64,000 bases of DNA from Myxococcales bacterium (GTDB lineage: Bacteria; Myxococcota_A; Polyangia; Haliangiales; Haliangiaceae): contig CANKMW010000003.1 of NCBI GenBank assembly GCA_947483555.1, forward strand, positions 106,123-170,122, written 5' to 3'. Both the position numbers and the translations under genes were made by a program. Position 1 is the stretch's first letter, and every line of letters starts with the position of its first letter. A model generated the notes under the pieces. It saw only the letters and a list, made by a program, of their open reading frames with translations. It was not told the origin of the DNA and searched no databases. Below are positions 29,185 through 38,051 of the stretch, in pieces.

Positions 29185-32039
29185 GCGCGTTCCGCGCCGT
29201 GCTCCAGGTTCTGACCTGGCCGATCCGTCGCGTCGGTCGGGCCCGCCTGCGCACCAAGCTGGCGCTGTCGCTGTCGGTGGCCGCGCTGTTGCCGATGCTG
29301 ATCGTCGCCTTGCTGGCCTCGGGCGTGGTGCTCGGCAACCTCGAGCGCGGCCTCGAGAGCGACGTCGAGCGCCAGCTCGAGGTCGGGCTCAACCTGACGC
29401 TGCGGTCGGTCGAGCGGCTCGGCGACGACGCGGTGCGCCTGGGCTCCGATCAGACCCTGGCGGCCGCCATCCCGCGCGGCGAGGCGGTGGTCGGCGAGGT
29501 GCTGGCCTCGGTGGCGCCCCACCTGCCGTCGTCGCTGGTGCAGGTGCTCGGCGCCGACGGCCATCCGGTGGCGTCGCGGGTGATCGGCGGCGATCGGGCG
29601 CGGTTCGCCGAGCTCGCGGTCGACGATCGGTCGCCGGTGGTGCAGGCCGCGCTGAGCTGGGCGGCGCGGGTGACGCTGGAGCTGTCGCCGAGCGGGGTCG
29701 TGGTGCGGGCGGCGGCGCCGGTGGTCGACGCCGCGCTGGCGCTGACCGGCGTCGTGGTGGTCAGCGTGCCCCTCGATGGCGACTTCGCCGATGGGATCAA
29801 GGGTGCGCTGGGTGCCGAGGTCCTGGTCGGCAGCCTCAACGCCGGGGTGGCCACGTCGTCGGTGCGCGACGAGCTCGGGCGCCGCCTGTCGGCGGTCCAG
29901 GTGCCGACCTCGGTGTTGCGCGCCGTGCGCGAGCGGCAGCGACCGATCGTGAGCGTCGACGTCGCCGGCCGCGAGCACGCGGTGGCGTGGACCGCGCTGG
30001 TCGACGATCGCGGCCGCGCGCTGGGGTTGTTCGCGGTCGCCCTCGACCGCCGGCCGTTGCTGCAGGCGCAGCGGGTCGCGTTCCGCTCGCTGGCGGTGGG
30101 CGCGGCGCTGGCGCTGGTCTTCGCCCTGCTGCTGGCCGGCGTGCTGGCGCGGCGGGTCGGGCAACCGATCGCCAAGCTGCACCGGGGCGCGGTCGCCATC
30201 GCCCGCGGCGATCTCGAGCAGACCCTCGAGGTTGCCGAGGGTGACGAGATCGGCGACCTGTCGGTCGCGTTCCAGCACATGACCAGCACGCTCAAGGAGA
30301 ACCAGCAGCGGCTGGCGGCCCGCATGCGCGAGATGGTGGCGCTCCACGACGCCGGCCGGGCGATGTCGTCGGTCATCGATCTCGGCCAGGTGTCGACCAA
30401 GATCGTCGATTCGGTGGCGCGCACGTTCGATGTCCGCCTGTGCGCGTTGTTCCTGCTGCCGCCCGGGGGTGGCGCCGACGAGCATCGGGTGACGGTGGCG
30501 GCGGCGCGGGTCCGCAAGACCGAGGCGGACAGCACGGTCGCCGCCCCGACGCCGGCCGACGCCGCCGCGCTGGCGCCGATCGCGGCCCAGGTCGCGCGCT
30601 TGCGCGCCACGTTGCGGGTCGACGATGTCAGCGCCGACGTCCGCCGCCGCGAACCCGCCGCCGCCGCCGGCGTCGACGGCGCCTTGATGGCGGTGCCGCT
30701 CGAGCGCAAGGGCCTGGTGGTCGGGGTGCTGGTGGTCGGCCGCGGCGCGGCGGCGCGGCCGTTCATCGAGGCCGACGCCCACCTGCTGGCCACGTTCGCC
30801 GACCAGGCGGCGGCGGCGATCGAGAACGCCCGTCTCTACGAGCAGGTCCGCGACGCCAGCGAGGAGCTCGAGGCCAAGGTCCGGTTGCGCACCGCCGAGT
30901 TGACCGCCATCAATCGCGAGCTCGGCCGGGCGCTGTCCGAGCTGCGCGAGACCCAGGCCCAGCTGGTGCTGTCGGAGCGCATGGCCGGCCTCGGCCTGCT
31001 GGTGGCCGGTGTCGCCCACGAGATCAACTCGCCGTCGGCGGCGATCCGCGGCGCGGTCGACGCCATCACCGCCGCCGTGGGCGCCATGGCCGAGCCGGTG
31101 CGCGCGCTGGCGGCGGCGGTCGACGATGCCTCCGAGCGCGAGACGCTGTTCATGGTGATCGAGGCCTACGGCAAGGAGCTCGCCGGCCGACGGATGCCGA
31201 CCGGCGCCGCGGTCCGCCGCGCGGCGCGCGAGCTGCGGGCGTTGCTCGAGCCCGCGGTCGGCCCGGCGGCCACCGATCTGGGCCAGCGCCTGGCCGAAGC
31301 GGGCGCTGACGAGGTCATGGTCAACGACCTGATGGCGCGGTCCCCGGGGGCCCGGCCGACGCTGGCCTATCTGATCGAGCAATCCAATCTGCACCGCAGC
31401 GCGTACGTGATCGGCAACGCGATCTCTCGCATCCAGCGCATCGTGGGTGCGTTGAAGGCGTACTCGCATCTCGACGAAGAACCCACCCGCGTCCCGGCGG
31501 ATCTCCACGAGGGAATCGAGACCACGCTCACCCTGTTCGCCTATGCCCTGCGTGATATAACGGTGGTCAGACACTTCGCTCAGTTGCCGTCGGTGCCGAT
31601 CTTCGTGGATGAGCTCAACCAGGTGTGGACCAACCTGATCCAGAACGCCGTGCAGGCGCTCGGGGGGAAGGGCACGATCACGATCGAGACCGAGCGCGTC
31701 GCGCTCAGCGGGCCAGCGCCAGGGCCGACCCGCGATGGCGTGACGGTCCGGGTGATCGACGACGGTCCGGGCATCCCGGCCGAGATCCACGGCCGGATCT
31801 TCGAGCCGTTCTTCACCACCAAGCCCAAGGGTGAGGGCACCGGGCTGGGCCTGGGCATCGTGTCGACGATCATCGCCAAGCACGGCGGCAGCCTGCGCTG
31901 CGAGTCGATCCCGGGCGCCACGCGCTTCGAGGTGTGGCTGCCGGTCGAGATCGCGGCCGCGGTGCCAGCCGTCGAGCCGGCGGCTGGGCCAGCGGTCGTG
32001 CCAGCCGTCGAGCCCGCGGTCGCTGGAGCGAGCGGGTGA
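29181..32039 (+). CDS. membrane sensor histidine kinase (extracytoplasmic sensor, HAMP, GAF, kinase)
   Basis: 952 residues. A first transmembrane segment (about 28-54) and a second near 300-320 bracket a periplasmic sensor domain of cache-like size. Then come HAMP (RRVGQPIAKLHRGAVAIARG), a GAF-like domain (about 385-555), a coiled coil, the phosphoacceptor His613 in GVAHEINSP, and an ATPase domain with N-box Asn818 in NLIQNAVQAL, DDGPGIP and GTGLGLGIV. An unusual insert of about 100 residues follows the His helix. The C-terminus is a short Pro/Ala-rich tail. It is coupled on both sides: GTGA with the binding-protein gene and GTGA with the response regulator. Likely a sensor of the peptide-like ligand bound by the upstream lipoprotein (inference). 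Confidence 0.9.
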   Translation: MSAFRAVLQVLTWPIRRVGRARLRTKLALSLSVAALLPMLIVALLASGVVLGNLERGLESDVERQLEVGLNLTLRSVERLGDDAVRLGSDQTLAAAIPRGEAVVGEVLASVAPHLPSSLVQVLGADGHPVASRVIGGDRARFAELAVDDRSPVVQAALSWAARVTLELSPSGVVVRAAAPVVDAALALTGVVVVSVPLDGDFADGIKGALGAEVLVGSLNAGVATSSVRDELGRRLSAVQVPTSVLRAVRERQRPIVSVDVAGREHAVAWTALVDDRGRALGLFAVALDRRPLLQAQRVAFRSLAVGAALALVFALLLAGVLARRVGQPIAKLHRGAVAIARGDLEQTLEVAEGDEIGDLSVAFQHMTSTLKENQQRLAARMREMVALHDAGRAMSSVIDLGQVSTKIVDSVARTFDVRLCALFLLPPGGGADEHRVTVAAARVRKTEADSTVAAPTPADAAALAPIAAQVARLRATLRVDDVSADVRRREPAAAAGVDGALMAVPLERKGLVVGVLVVGRGAAARPFIEADAHLLATFADQAAAAIENARLYEQVRDASEELEAKVRLRTAELTAINRELGRALSELRETQAQLVLSERMAGLGLLVAGVAHEINSPSAAIRGAVDAITAAVGAMAEPVRALAAAVDDASERETLFMVIEAYGKELAGRRMPTGAAVRRAARELRALLEPAVGPAATDLGQRLAEAGADEVMVNDLMARSPGARPTLAYLIEQSNLHRSAYVIGNAISRIQRIVGALKAYSHLDEEPTRVPADLHEGIETTLTLFAYALRDITVVRHFAQLPSVPIFVDELNQVWTNLIQNAVQALGGKGTITIETERVALSGPAPGPTRDGVTVRVIDDGPGIPAEIHGRIFEPFFTTKPKGEGTGLGLGIVSTIIAKHGGSLRCESIPGATRFEVWLPVEIAAAVPAVEPAAGPAVVPAVEPAVAGASG

Positions 32040-33103
32040 GCGGGCGCGAGACCATCCTGTGCGTCGACGACGAGGAGGGCGTGCTGCTGGCGCTACGCCA
32101 GCAGCTGGGCGCCCGCTTCGGTCACGAGTGCGACATCGCGACCGCGTCGTCGGGCGCCGACGCGCTCGAGCTGATCGACGAGCTGGAGCGCGACGGCGAG
32201 CGCATCGCCGTGGTGATCGCCGATCAGATCATGCCCGGCATGAAGGGCGTCGACCTGCTCGAGGTCGTCGACCGCCGCTCACCCACGACCACCAAGATCC
32301 TGCTGACCGGCCAGGCCGGCCTCGACGCGGTGGTGTCGGCGATCAACCGCGCCAACCTCAACCACTACCTGGCCAAGCCGTGGGACGAGGCGTCGCTGCG
32401 GCTGGCGGTCGAGAACCTGTTGCGCCAGTACCGGCTCACCGAGGAGAACCGGCAGCTCATCAACTCGCTGTCGTCGAAGAACCAGGCCCTGGTCGAGATG
32501 AACCGCGAGCTCGAGGCCAAGATCCACGAGCGCACCCACGAGCTGGCCGAAGCCAACTCGCGCCTGGCGCAGCTCGCCGTCACCGACGGCCTGACCGGCC
32601 TGTACAACCACCGCCACCTGCACGAGCGGCTGGCACTCGAGGTCGAGCGGTCGGCGCGCAACGGCTTGCCGCTCTCGCTGCTGATGATCGACGTCGACTA
32701 TTTCAAACACTACAACGATCACCACGGCCACCCCGCCGGCGACGACGTGCTGCGCATGGTGGCTCGGCTGCTCACCGAGGGCCGGCGCGCCAACGACATG
32801 GTGGCGCGCTACGGCGGCGAGGAATTCAGCGTGATCCTCGTCGACACCGCCAAGTTCACCGCCGCCAAGCTGGCCGAGCGCATCCGCGAGCTGGTCGCCA
32901 CCCACCCGTTCGCGTTCACCGAGCGCCAGCCCGGCGGTCACCTGTCGATCTCGATCGGCGTCGCCTCGTTTCCCGACGACGCCGGCGATCCTGACGCCCT
33001 GCTCAAGGCGGCCGATAGCGCGCTGTACGCCGCCAAGCACGCCGGCCGCGACTGCGTCGTGCTGTCGCCGTCGGCGCAGAGCGACGTCCCCACCAGCGGC
33101 TGA
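32036..33103 (+). CDS. response regulator with GGDEF diguanylate cyclase output
   Basis: 355 residues. The receiver domain has acidic DDEE near residue 10, the phosphoacceptor Asp63 in VIADQIMPG and the switch Lys in LAKPWDE. A coiled coil (about 130-180) joins it to a GGDEF domain with DGLTGLYNHRHLHERL, the active-site GGEEF at 260-264 and, five residues before it, RAND, which matches the RxxD inhibitory site. It should make c-di-GMP when phosphorylated by the coupled sensor kinase and be product-inhibited. PilZ-domain targets such as the one at 12166-12642 are plausible readers. Confidence 0.93.
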   Translation: MSGRETILCVDDEEGVLLALRQQLGARFGHECDIATASSGADALELIDELERDGERIAVVIADQIMPGMKGVDLLEVVDRRSPTTTKILLTGQAGLDAVVSAINRANLNHYLAKPWDEASLRLAVENLLRQYRLTEENRQLINSLSSKNQALVEMNRELEAKIHERTHELAEANSRLAQLAVTDGLTGLYNHRHLHERLALEVERSARNGLPLSLLMIDVDYFKHYNDHHGHPAGDDVLRMVARLLTEGRRANDMVARYGGEEFSVILVDTAKFTAAKLAERIRELVATHPFAFTERQPGGHLSISIGVASFPDDAGDPDALLKAADSALYAAKHAGRDCVVLSPSAQSDVPTSG

Positions 33104-33129
33104 GCGGTCCAGGTCGGTACCGAGCCCGT

Positions 33130-34152
33130 ATGACCCAGACCTCGAGCAACCTCCCGGCCGCCGTGATCGGCGCCGGCAGCTACGGCACCTGCCTGGCCAT
33201 CCAGCTCGCCGCCGCCGGCCACGACGTGACCTTGTGGGCGCGCGGCGAAGCGTTCGCGGCCGAGCTGGCGGCGAACCGCGAGAACCGGATCTACCTGCCC
33301 GGGTTCCAGCTGCCACCTGCGGTGCAGGTCACCGCCGATCTCGAGCGCGCCGTGCGCGGCCAGGCGATCGTCGTCGGGGTGACCCCATCGCACGCGATTC
33401 GCGACGTGTTCGGGCGCGCCGCGGCGTGGTTCGATCCCGACGCCGTGCTGGTCAACGCCTCGAAGGGCCTCGAGGACGGCACCCTGCTCACGATCGACGA
33501 GGTGTACCGCCAGATCCTGTCGGCGCGGATCGCGGAGCGGGCGACGTTCCTGTCCGGGCCCACGTTCGCGGCCGAGATCGCCGGCGGCATGCCGAGCGCG
33601 ATCGTGCTGGCCGGCCGCGACGCCGAGACCACGCAGTTCGTGCAGCGCGCGATCTCGACCGATCGGTTCCGTACCTATTCCTCCGACGACGTCACCGGCG
33701 TCCTGGTCGGCGGCGCGATCAAGAACGTGGTGGCGATCGCCGCCGGGGTCTCCGACGGCCTCGGCTTCGGCTCCAACGCCCGCGCGGCGCTGATCACCCG
33801 CGGCCTGGCCGAGATCACGCGCATCGGGGTGGCCATGGGCGCCCAGCCCGCCACCTTCGCCGGCCTGTCGGGCATCGGCGATCTGGTGCTGACCTGCTCG
33901 AGCGACACGTCACGCAACCGCAAGGTCGGGCTCGCCCTCGGTCAGGGCCGCACCATGGCCGAGATCCTCGGCGAGACGCGGATGGTCGCGGAGGGCGTCA
34001 AGACCACCAAGGTCGCCTACGAGCTGGCCCGCAAGCTGGGCGTGCCGGCGCCGATCACCGAGGTCATGCACGCCATCGTGCATCTCGGCGCCCCGGCGCG
34101 CGCGACCATGCAGAAGCTCACCCAGCGGTCGTTGAAGTCCGAGAAGGATTGA
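33130..34152 (+). CDS. gpsA: NAD(P)-dependent glycerol-3-phosphate dehydrogenase
   Basis: 340 residues, the normal length. The enzyme makes sn-glycerol-3-phosphate for phospholipid synthesis. The Rossmann motif AVIGAGSYGTCLAIQLA is at the N-terminus, ENRIYLPG follows, then VNASKGLEDGTLLTI, SGPTFAAEIAGGMPSAIVLA, and the catalytic Lys region VGGAIKNVVAIAAGVSDGLGFG with NARAALITRGLAEI. Cytoplasmic. It starts 26 bases after the diguanylate cyclase stop and may be co-transcribed with it. Confidence 0.96.
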   Translation: MTQTSSNLPAAVIGAGSYGTCLAIQLAAAGHDVTLWARGEAFAAELAANRENRIYLPGFQLPPAVQVTADLERAVRGQAIVVGVTPSHAIRDVFGRAAAWFDPDAVLVNASKGLEDGTLLTIDEVYRQILSARIAERATFLSGPTFAAEIAGGMPSAIVLAGRDAETTQFVQRAISTDRFRTYSSDDVTGVLVGGAIKNVVAIAAGVSDGLGFGSNARAALITRGLAEITRIGVAMGAQPATFAGLSGIGDLVLTCSSDTSRNRKVGLALGQGRTMAEILGETRMVAEGVKTTKVAYELARKLGVPAPITEVMHAIVHLGAPARATMQKLTQRSLKSEKD

Positions 34153-34163
34153 GGGGCGGCCGC

Positions 34164-34472
34164 TCATCGGCGACGACGCAGCGGGCGTCGACTGCCATGG
34201 CGAACGCGGACCACGACAACGTTGCGGGTTTCGGGATGAAGCTCGTACAGGACCACGTAGCCGGTTCGCCGGAGCGTGAGTGCGCGAAGCCTGGGTCGGC
34301 CGCGCGCCACCACACGAGGACCACTTTCGGGATGGCGGGCGAGCAGTGCCAGCCCGGCGTCGAGCTCGGCGAGAAATAGTCCTGGCGCGAGCGGACGGTG
34401 GTGCGACCACCAGCCTGCGATCGTGACTACCTCTTCGACCGCCTCAGGAGCGATCGTGACCAACGCCGCCAC
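34164..34472 (-). CDS. RelE/ParE-family toxin
   Basis: A 102-residue basic protein from a GTG start. IAPEAVEEVVTIAGWWSHHR is the first helix pair of the fold, LALLARHPESGPRV the linker, and LRALTLRRTGYVVLYEL with VVVVRVRHGSRRP the central strands and basic end. It is 12 bases downstream of its antitoxin gene. It could be a gyrase poison or an mRNA interferase; undecidable here. It converges on gpsA with an 11-base gap. Confidence 0.75.
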   Translation of the reverse strand: MAALVTIAPEAVEEVVTIAGWWSHHRPLAPGLFLAELDAGLALLARHPESGPRVVARGRPRLRALTLRRTGYVVLYELHPETRNVVVVRVRHGSRRPLRRRR

Positions 34473-34484
34473 TGTGATCGCCTG

Positions 34485-34700
34485 TCAGAGCCGGCTCAGG
34501 ATTGCCCGGAATCGAGTCAGCGAGATGCCCTTGCCAGCACGAACCGACGCGAGCGCGCGGTCGATCGCCGCCTCGTCGTCGGCGTCGAGCACCACCGGTG
34601 GGACCGGTTCGTCCACGACCAGGTAGAGCTTGGTCCCATCCGGGAACTTCGCGCGCGTCACGATCTTCCCCTTCACGACCTTCGCCCGTGCGGCTCGCAT
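34485..34700 (-). CDS. antitoxin of the RelE/ParE pair
   Basis: A 71-residue protein with a short N-terminal beta region (KVVKGKIVTRAKFPDGTKLYLVV) followed by an acidic linker and a C-terminal helix (AIDRALASVRAGKGISLTRFRAIL). This layout is that of short antitoxins that wrap the toxin by their C-terminus. It is unrelated in sequence, by eye, to the antitoxin at 7002-7229. The antitoxin-first order is normal. Confidence 0.65.
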   Translation of the reverse strand: MRAARAKVVKGKIVTRAKFPDGTKLYLVVDEPVPPVVLDADDEAAIDRALASVRAGKGISLTRFRAILSRL

Positions 34701-34748
34701 GTGGCCAACCTAGCACCGAAGACTGACAGCCGCCCAGGCGGGCCGGTG

Positions 34749-34872
34749 CTACGGCCGGACGCCGGCGATCACCTCGTACGTCGTACACGGCAGGCTGCCG
34801 GCGCGGGCCTGAGCGTCGTCGGCGTCACACGCGGAATCGGTGACGTTGTCCTGGACTCGCATGCGGGTCTCC
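34749..34872 (-). pseudogene. displaced 3' reading frame of the lipoprotein gene
   Basis: Downstream of the palindromic repeat a different frame stays open and reads GGETRMRVQDNVTDSAC..., ending in TYEVIAGVRP and TAG. It has strong GC3 bias and two Cys, like the upstream lipoprotein. It has no start of its own. The simplest reading is that it encodes the original C-terminus of that lipoprotein, cut off by the repeat and a frame change. Confidence 0.4.
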
Positions 34873-34928
34873 CCACCGCCTGACGCATACGCGTCAGCGC
34901 GGAGCCGGGCCCCGAAGCAGTCGGTGGG
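34873..34928 (-). repeat. 56-bp palindromic dispersed repeat, copy B
   Basis: Same element as at 25345-25400 in opposite orientation, with four differences, two of them in the hairpin centre (GTAT in place of GCAC). The hairpin arms CTGACGC and GCGTCAG are kept. It overlaps the last codons and the TGA stop of the lipoprotein gene, so it lies inside what was probably coding sequence. Confidence 0.7.
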
Positions 34929-35334
34929 CGATCCGGATCGTCGCGCCGCTGACGACGGCGTCGGAGACCGTGGACGACAGCAGGCAGTCGGCGGCCGAGC
35001 CCGAGGCGGCGTGGATGGCGGCCCGCATGCCGCCGTCGATCGACTCGGCGTAGAGCAGCCCGAACAGCCCGCCGGGGCCGTCGCACGCCGCGCCGGCGGC
35101 GTCGGTGCAGTCGACGTACTCGACGTAGTCCTGACCGAAGAAGCTGCCGGCGATGAACTTGATGTAGGCCGGCTCGGCGACCGCCGCGCCCTCGGCGTCG
35201 CAGCCGGCCTGGTTGCGACTGTGCGCGGTCACCTGCCACACGCCGAGCAACTCGTCGCCGTCCTTGCCGCAACCGGCGCCGGCGACGAGGGCGACGACCG
35301 TGACGAGCGCGTAGAGCGGGCTTCGGATCCACAT
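34894..35334 (-). CDS. small lipoprotein with C-terminus supplied by the palindromic repeat
   Basis: 146 residues with a signal peptide and lipobox ending at Cys22 (LVAGAGC). The mature protein has several Cys (QAGCDAEG, VDCTDAAGAACDG, ADCLLSS), likely in disulphides in the periplasm, and a beta-rich body (YIKFIAGSFFGQDYVEYV). The last 11 residues (RLLRGPAPR region) and the stop are encoded by the repeat element. A plausible original C-terminus continues in another frame beyond it. Function unknown. Confidence 0.6.
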   Translation of the reverse strand: MWIRSPLYALVTVVALVAGAGCGKDGDELLGVWQVTAHSRNQAGCDAEGAAVAEPAYIKFIAGSFFGQDYVEYVDCTDAAGAACDGPGGLFGLLYAESIDGGMRAAIHAASGSAADCLLSSTVSDAVVSGATIRIAHRLLRGPAPR

Positions 35335-35472
35335 GATGTTCTCCCCGGACGGCGGTTCCAGGATAGCACCGGGCCTCGCGCCCGATTGCCACCACCTGCC
35401 GGTCCGGGTCGCCAGGTGGCCCTGGCCACGTTCCGTCGGATGGGGCAGATCATGTAATGTCGCGGTCGCGTC

Positions 35473-36504
35473 ATGCTCGGGTACGTCCTCGACGAAACGT
35501 TCATCCATCACCGTGCGCCCGCCGGCCACCCCGAGCGGCCGGCGCGAGCGGAGGCGGTGCGTGACGCGCTCTACGCCGCCGGGTTGCGCGATCGCGGCAC
35601 CCACGTCGCGATCCGGCCGGCCCGCGACGAAGAGCTGGCCCGCGTCCACACCGCCGCGTACCTCGACGAGTTGACCCGCGCGGTGCCGGGCCAGACCGGA
35701 TGGCTCGATCCCGACACCTACTTCTCACCCGGCACGTGGGACGCGGTGCTCGCCGCCGCCGGCTCGGTCGCCGAGCTGTCGACGCGGGTGCTGGCCGGCG
35801 AGCTGTCGAGTGGGCTGGCGGTGGTTCGCCCGCCGGGGCATCACGCCGAGCGCGACCGGGCGATGGGATTCTGCCTCATCAACAACGTCGCCGTCGCCGC
35901 CGCCGCCGCCCGCGCCGCCGGTGCCGCCCGGGTCGCGATCCTCGATTGGGACGTCCACCACGGCAACGGTACGCAACAGATCTTCTGGGACGACCCGACC
36001 GTCATGTACGTTTCGGTGCATCAGTTCCCCTTCTATCCAGGTACCGGCGCGCCGGCCGAGATCGGTGGCCCCGGTGCGCGCGGCGCGACCGTCAACGTCG
36101 GCCTGCCGGCGGGCTCCGGCGATCGCGACTACCTGGCGGCCTTCGATCACGTGATGCTGCCGGCGTTGCGGCGGTTCCGCCCCGATCTGGTGCTGGTGTC
36201 GGCCGGGTTCGACGCCCACCATGCCGATCCGCTGGCCGCGATGCGCGTCACCCGCATGGGGTTCACCGGCATGGCAGCCCGGATGCGGGCGGTCGCCGAC
36301 GAGGTCGCCGGCGGCCGCTGGGTGGTCGCGCTCGAGGGCGGCTACGATCTCGTCGGCCTCGGTGAAGGGGCCACCGCCGTGCTGGCGGCGCTGGGCGCAC
36401 CGACCACGCCGGCCTTCGCCACCGTCGAGCTGGCCGACGCCGCCGCGCCGGCACGGGCGGCGATCGCCGCCACCCTGGCCGCGATCGCGGAGGACGCGCC
36501 GTGA
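35473..36504 (+). CDS. histone-deacetylase-superfamily enzyme (AcuC/APAH-like)
   Basis: 343 residues. Zinc hydrolase of the arginase/deacetylase fold that removes acetyl groups from lysine or polyamines. Signatures: HHRAPAGHPERPAR at the start, VRPPGHHAERDRAMGFCLINN with the catalytic His pair, AILDWDVHHGNGTQQIFW with the zinc-binding Asp and His, and LVSAGFDAHHADPL. The C-terminal EGGYDL is also typical. The substrate is unknown. The stop overlaps the start of the Ser/Thr kinase gene (GTGA), so the two are co-expressed. Confidence 0.9.
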   Translation: MLGYVLDETFIHHRAPAGHPERPARAEAVRDALYAAGLRDRGTHVAIRPARDEELARVHTAAYLDELTRAVPGQTGWLDPDTYFSPGTWDAVLAAAGSVAELSTRVLAGELSSGLAVVRPPGHHAERDRAMGFCLINNVAVAAAAARAAGAARVAILDWDVHHGNGTQQIFWDDPTVMYVSVHQFPFYPGTGAPAEIGGPGARGATVNVGLPAGSGDRDYLAAFDHVMLPALRRFRPDLVLVSAGFDAHHADPLAAMRVTRMGFTGMAARMRAVADEVAGGRWVVALEGGYDLVGLGEGATAVLAALGAPTTPAFATVELADAAAPARAAIAATLAAIAEDAP

Positions 36505-37988
36505 ACCTGCCCTCGATGGCGTTCGATGGCCCGGTCCCGTTCGGCCAGCGCTACGGCCTGTTGCGTCCGCTGGCCACCGGCGGGATGGCCGAGATCTACC
36601 TGGCGCGACAGAACGCGATGGCGGGGTTCGAGAAGGACATCGTCATCAAGCGCCTCAAGCCCGAGCTGGCCACCGATCCACGGATCGTCGAGATGTTCCT
36701 CGACGAGGCCCGGATCGGTGCCGTGCTCAACCACCCCAACGTCGTCCACGTCTACGACGTCGACGAGGAGGGTGGGGTTCCGTACATCGCGATGGAGCAC
36801 ATCGTCGGCGAGGAGCTCAATCAGCTGTGTCGGCGCGGGCTCAGCCACGAGCGCTTCTTGCCGCTGCCGCACGCGGTCGAGCTCATCCGCCAGGCTGCGG
36901 GCGGGATGGGCTACTTCCATGCCAAGCGCGGGGCCGCGGAGCGACCGCACGGCGGCGCCGGACTGGAGATCGTCCACTGCGACATCTCGCCGACCAACCT
37001 GCTGGTGACCGAGGACGGCTTCCTCAAGATCATCGACTTCGGCATCGCGCGCTCCAGCGGTCAGCGGCCGCGCGACGAGGGCATGATCCCCGGCAAGCTG
37101 TCGTACATGTCGCCGGAGCAGGCCGGTCGCGGCGAGGTCGATCACCGCTCGGACATCTTCTCGCTCGGGGTCGTGCTCTACGAGATCACCGTCGGTCGGC
37201 GGTTGTTCAAGGGCCCGGCACACGAGGTGGTGAGGCGGCTCACCGAGGGGGTGATCGAGCCGCCGACGTTCGCGAAGCGCGAGTTTCCCGGTGCGCTCGA
37301 GGGCATCATCATGCGCGCGCTCGAGCGTCACCCGGAGAACCGCTACCAGAGCGCGTACGACCTCGCCGATGATCTCGAGGGCTTCCTGCGGACCGAGCGG
37401 CTGACCTCGGGGCCGGTGCGCATCGCCCGCTACCTCGACGAGCTGTCCGAGGCTGCCGGCGGCGCCCGGCGACCCGAGCTGATCAGCGAGCGCGAGCAGG
37501 TGCGCGCCGAGCAGGAGCTCGACTTCGACGACCAGATGTTCGACGGCTATCGGGCCGCCGAGGACGACGTGCCCAGCGAATGGGACGAGTTCCAGGAGCC
37601 CGAGGCCGAGGTCGCCGCGGCGCTCGGGCTCGAGCTCGAGCAGCTGCGGCTGATGCGAACCCCGGTGCCGCACCGCGATGGCGACGTGCTCCGCCTGCCG
37701 CTGCTGCCACCGACCGACTCGTCGCCGACCGCGGTGGCGAGCGAAGAGTCGGTGCCGATCATCGTGGCGCCACCGCTGCCGGCGTCGGGGGTCCACTCGT
37801 GGCCGGGACCACCTCTGCAGGTGCAGGTGCAGGCGCTGGCGCAGCCGCCGGCGGAGGCAAAGGCGCCGGCGGAGGCAACGCCGCCGGCGCCGGCGCAGCC
37901 GCCGCGGGCCACCAGCTTCTTGCCGTGGCTGGTCCTTGGCACCTGCGCCGGGATCGCCATCGGCATCCTGGCCAGTCAGCTGCTGTGA
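36501..37988 (+). CDS. membrane-anchored Ser/Thr protein kinase with HCD catalytic loop
   Basis: 495 residues. N-terminal kinase domain: glycine loop LATGGMAEIYLA (24-35), Lys50 in VIK, Glu69 in the C-helix, catalytic loop HCDISPTN from 159 with Cys replacing the usual Arg of HRD, DFG at 179-181, and GKLSYMSPEQAGRGEVDHRSDIFSLG. It is therefore a non-RD kinase, for which activation-loop phosphorylation may not be needed. An acidic linker and a Pro/Ala-rich stretch lead to one C-terminal transmembrane segment (LPWLVLGTCAGIAIGILAS), with nothing beyond. The GTG start overlaps the deacetylase-like gene. Confidence 0.9.
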   Translation: MNLPSMAFDGPVPFGQRYGLLRPLATGGMAEIYLARQNAMAGFEKDIVIKRLKPELATDPRIVEMFLDEARIGAVLNHPNVVHVYDVDEEGGVPYIAMEHIVGEELNQLCRRGLSHERFLPLPHAVELIRQAAGGMGYFHAKRGAAERPHGGAGLEIVHCDISPTNLLVTEDGFLKIIDFGIARSSGQRPRDEGMIPGKLSYMSPEQAGRGEVDHRSDIFSLGVVLYEITVGRRLFKGPAHEVVRRLTEGVIEPPTFAKREFPGALEGIIMRALERHPENRYQSAYDLADDLEGFLRTERLTSGPVRIARYLDELSEAAGGARRPELISEREQVRAEQELDFDDQMFDGYRAAEDDVPSEWDEFQEPEAEVAAALGLELEQLRLMRTPVPHRDGDVLRLPLLPPTDSSPTAVASEESVPIIVAPPLPASGVHSWPGPPLQVQVQALAQPPAEAKAPAEATPPAPAQPPRATSFLPWLVLGTCAGIAIGILASQLL

Positions 37989-38051
37989 TCGGCGTCCACG
38001 ACGCCGGGCCGTGGACCGTGCCCGGTCACCGCGTGCTGCTAGGCTAACGGC

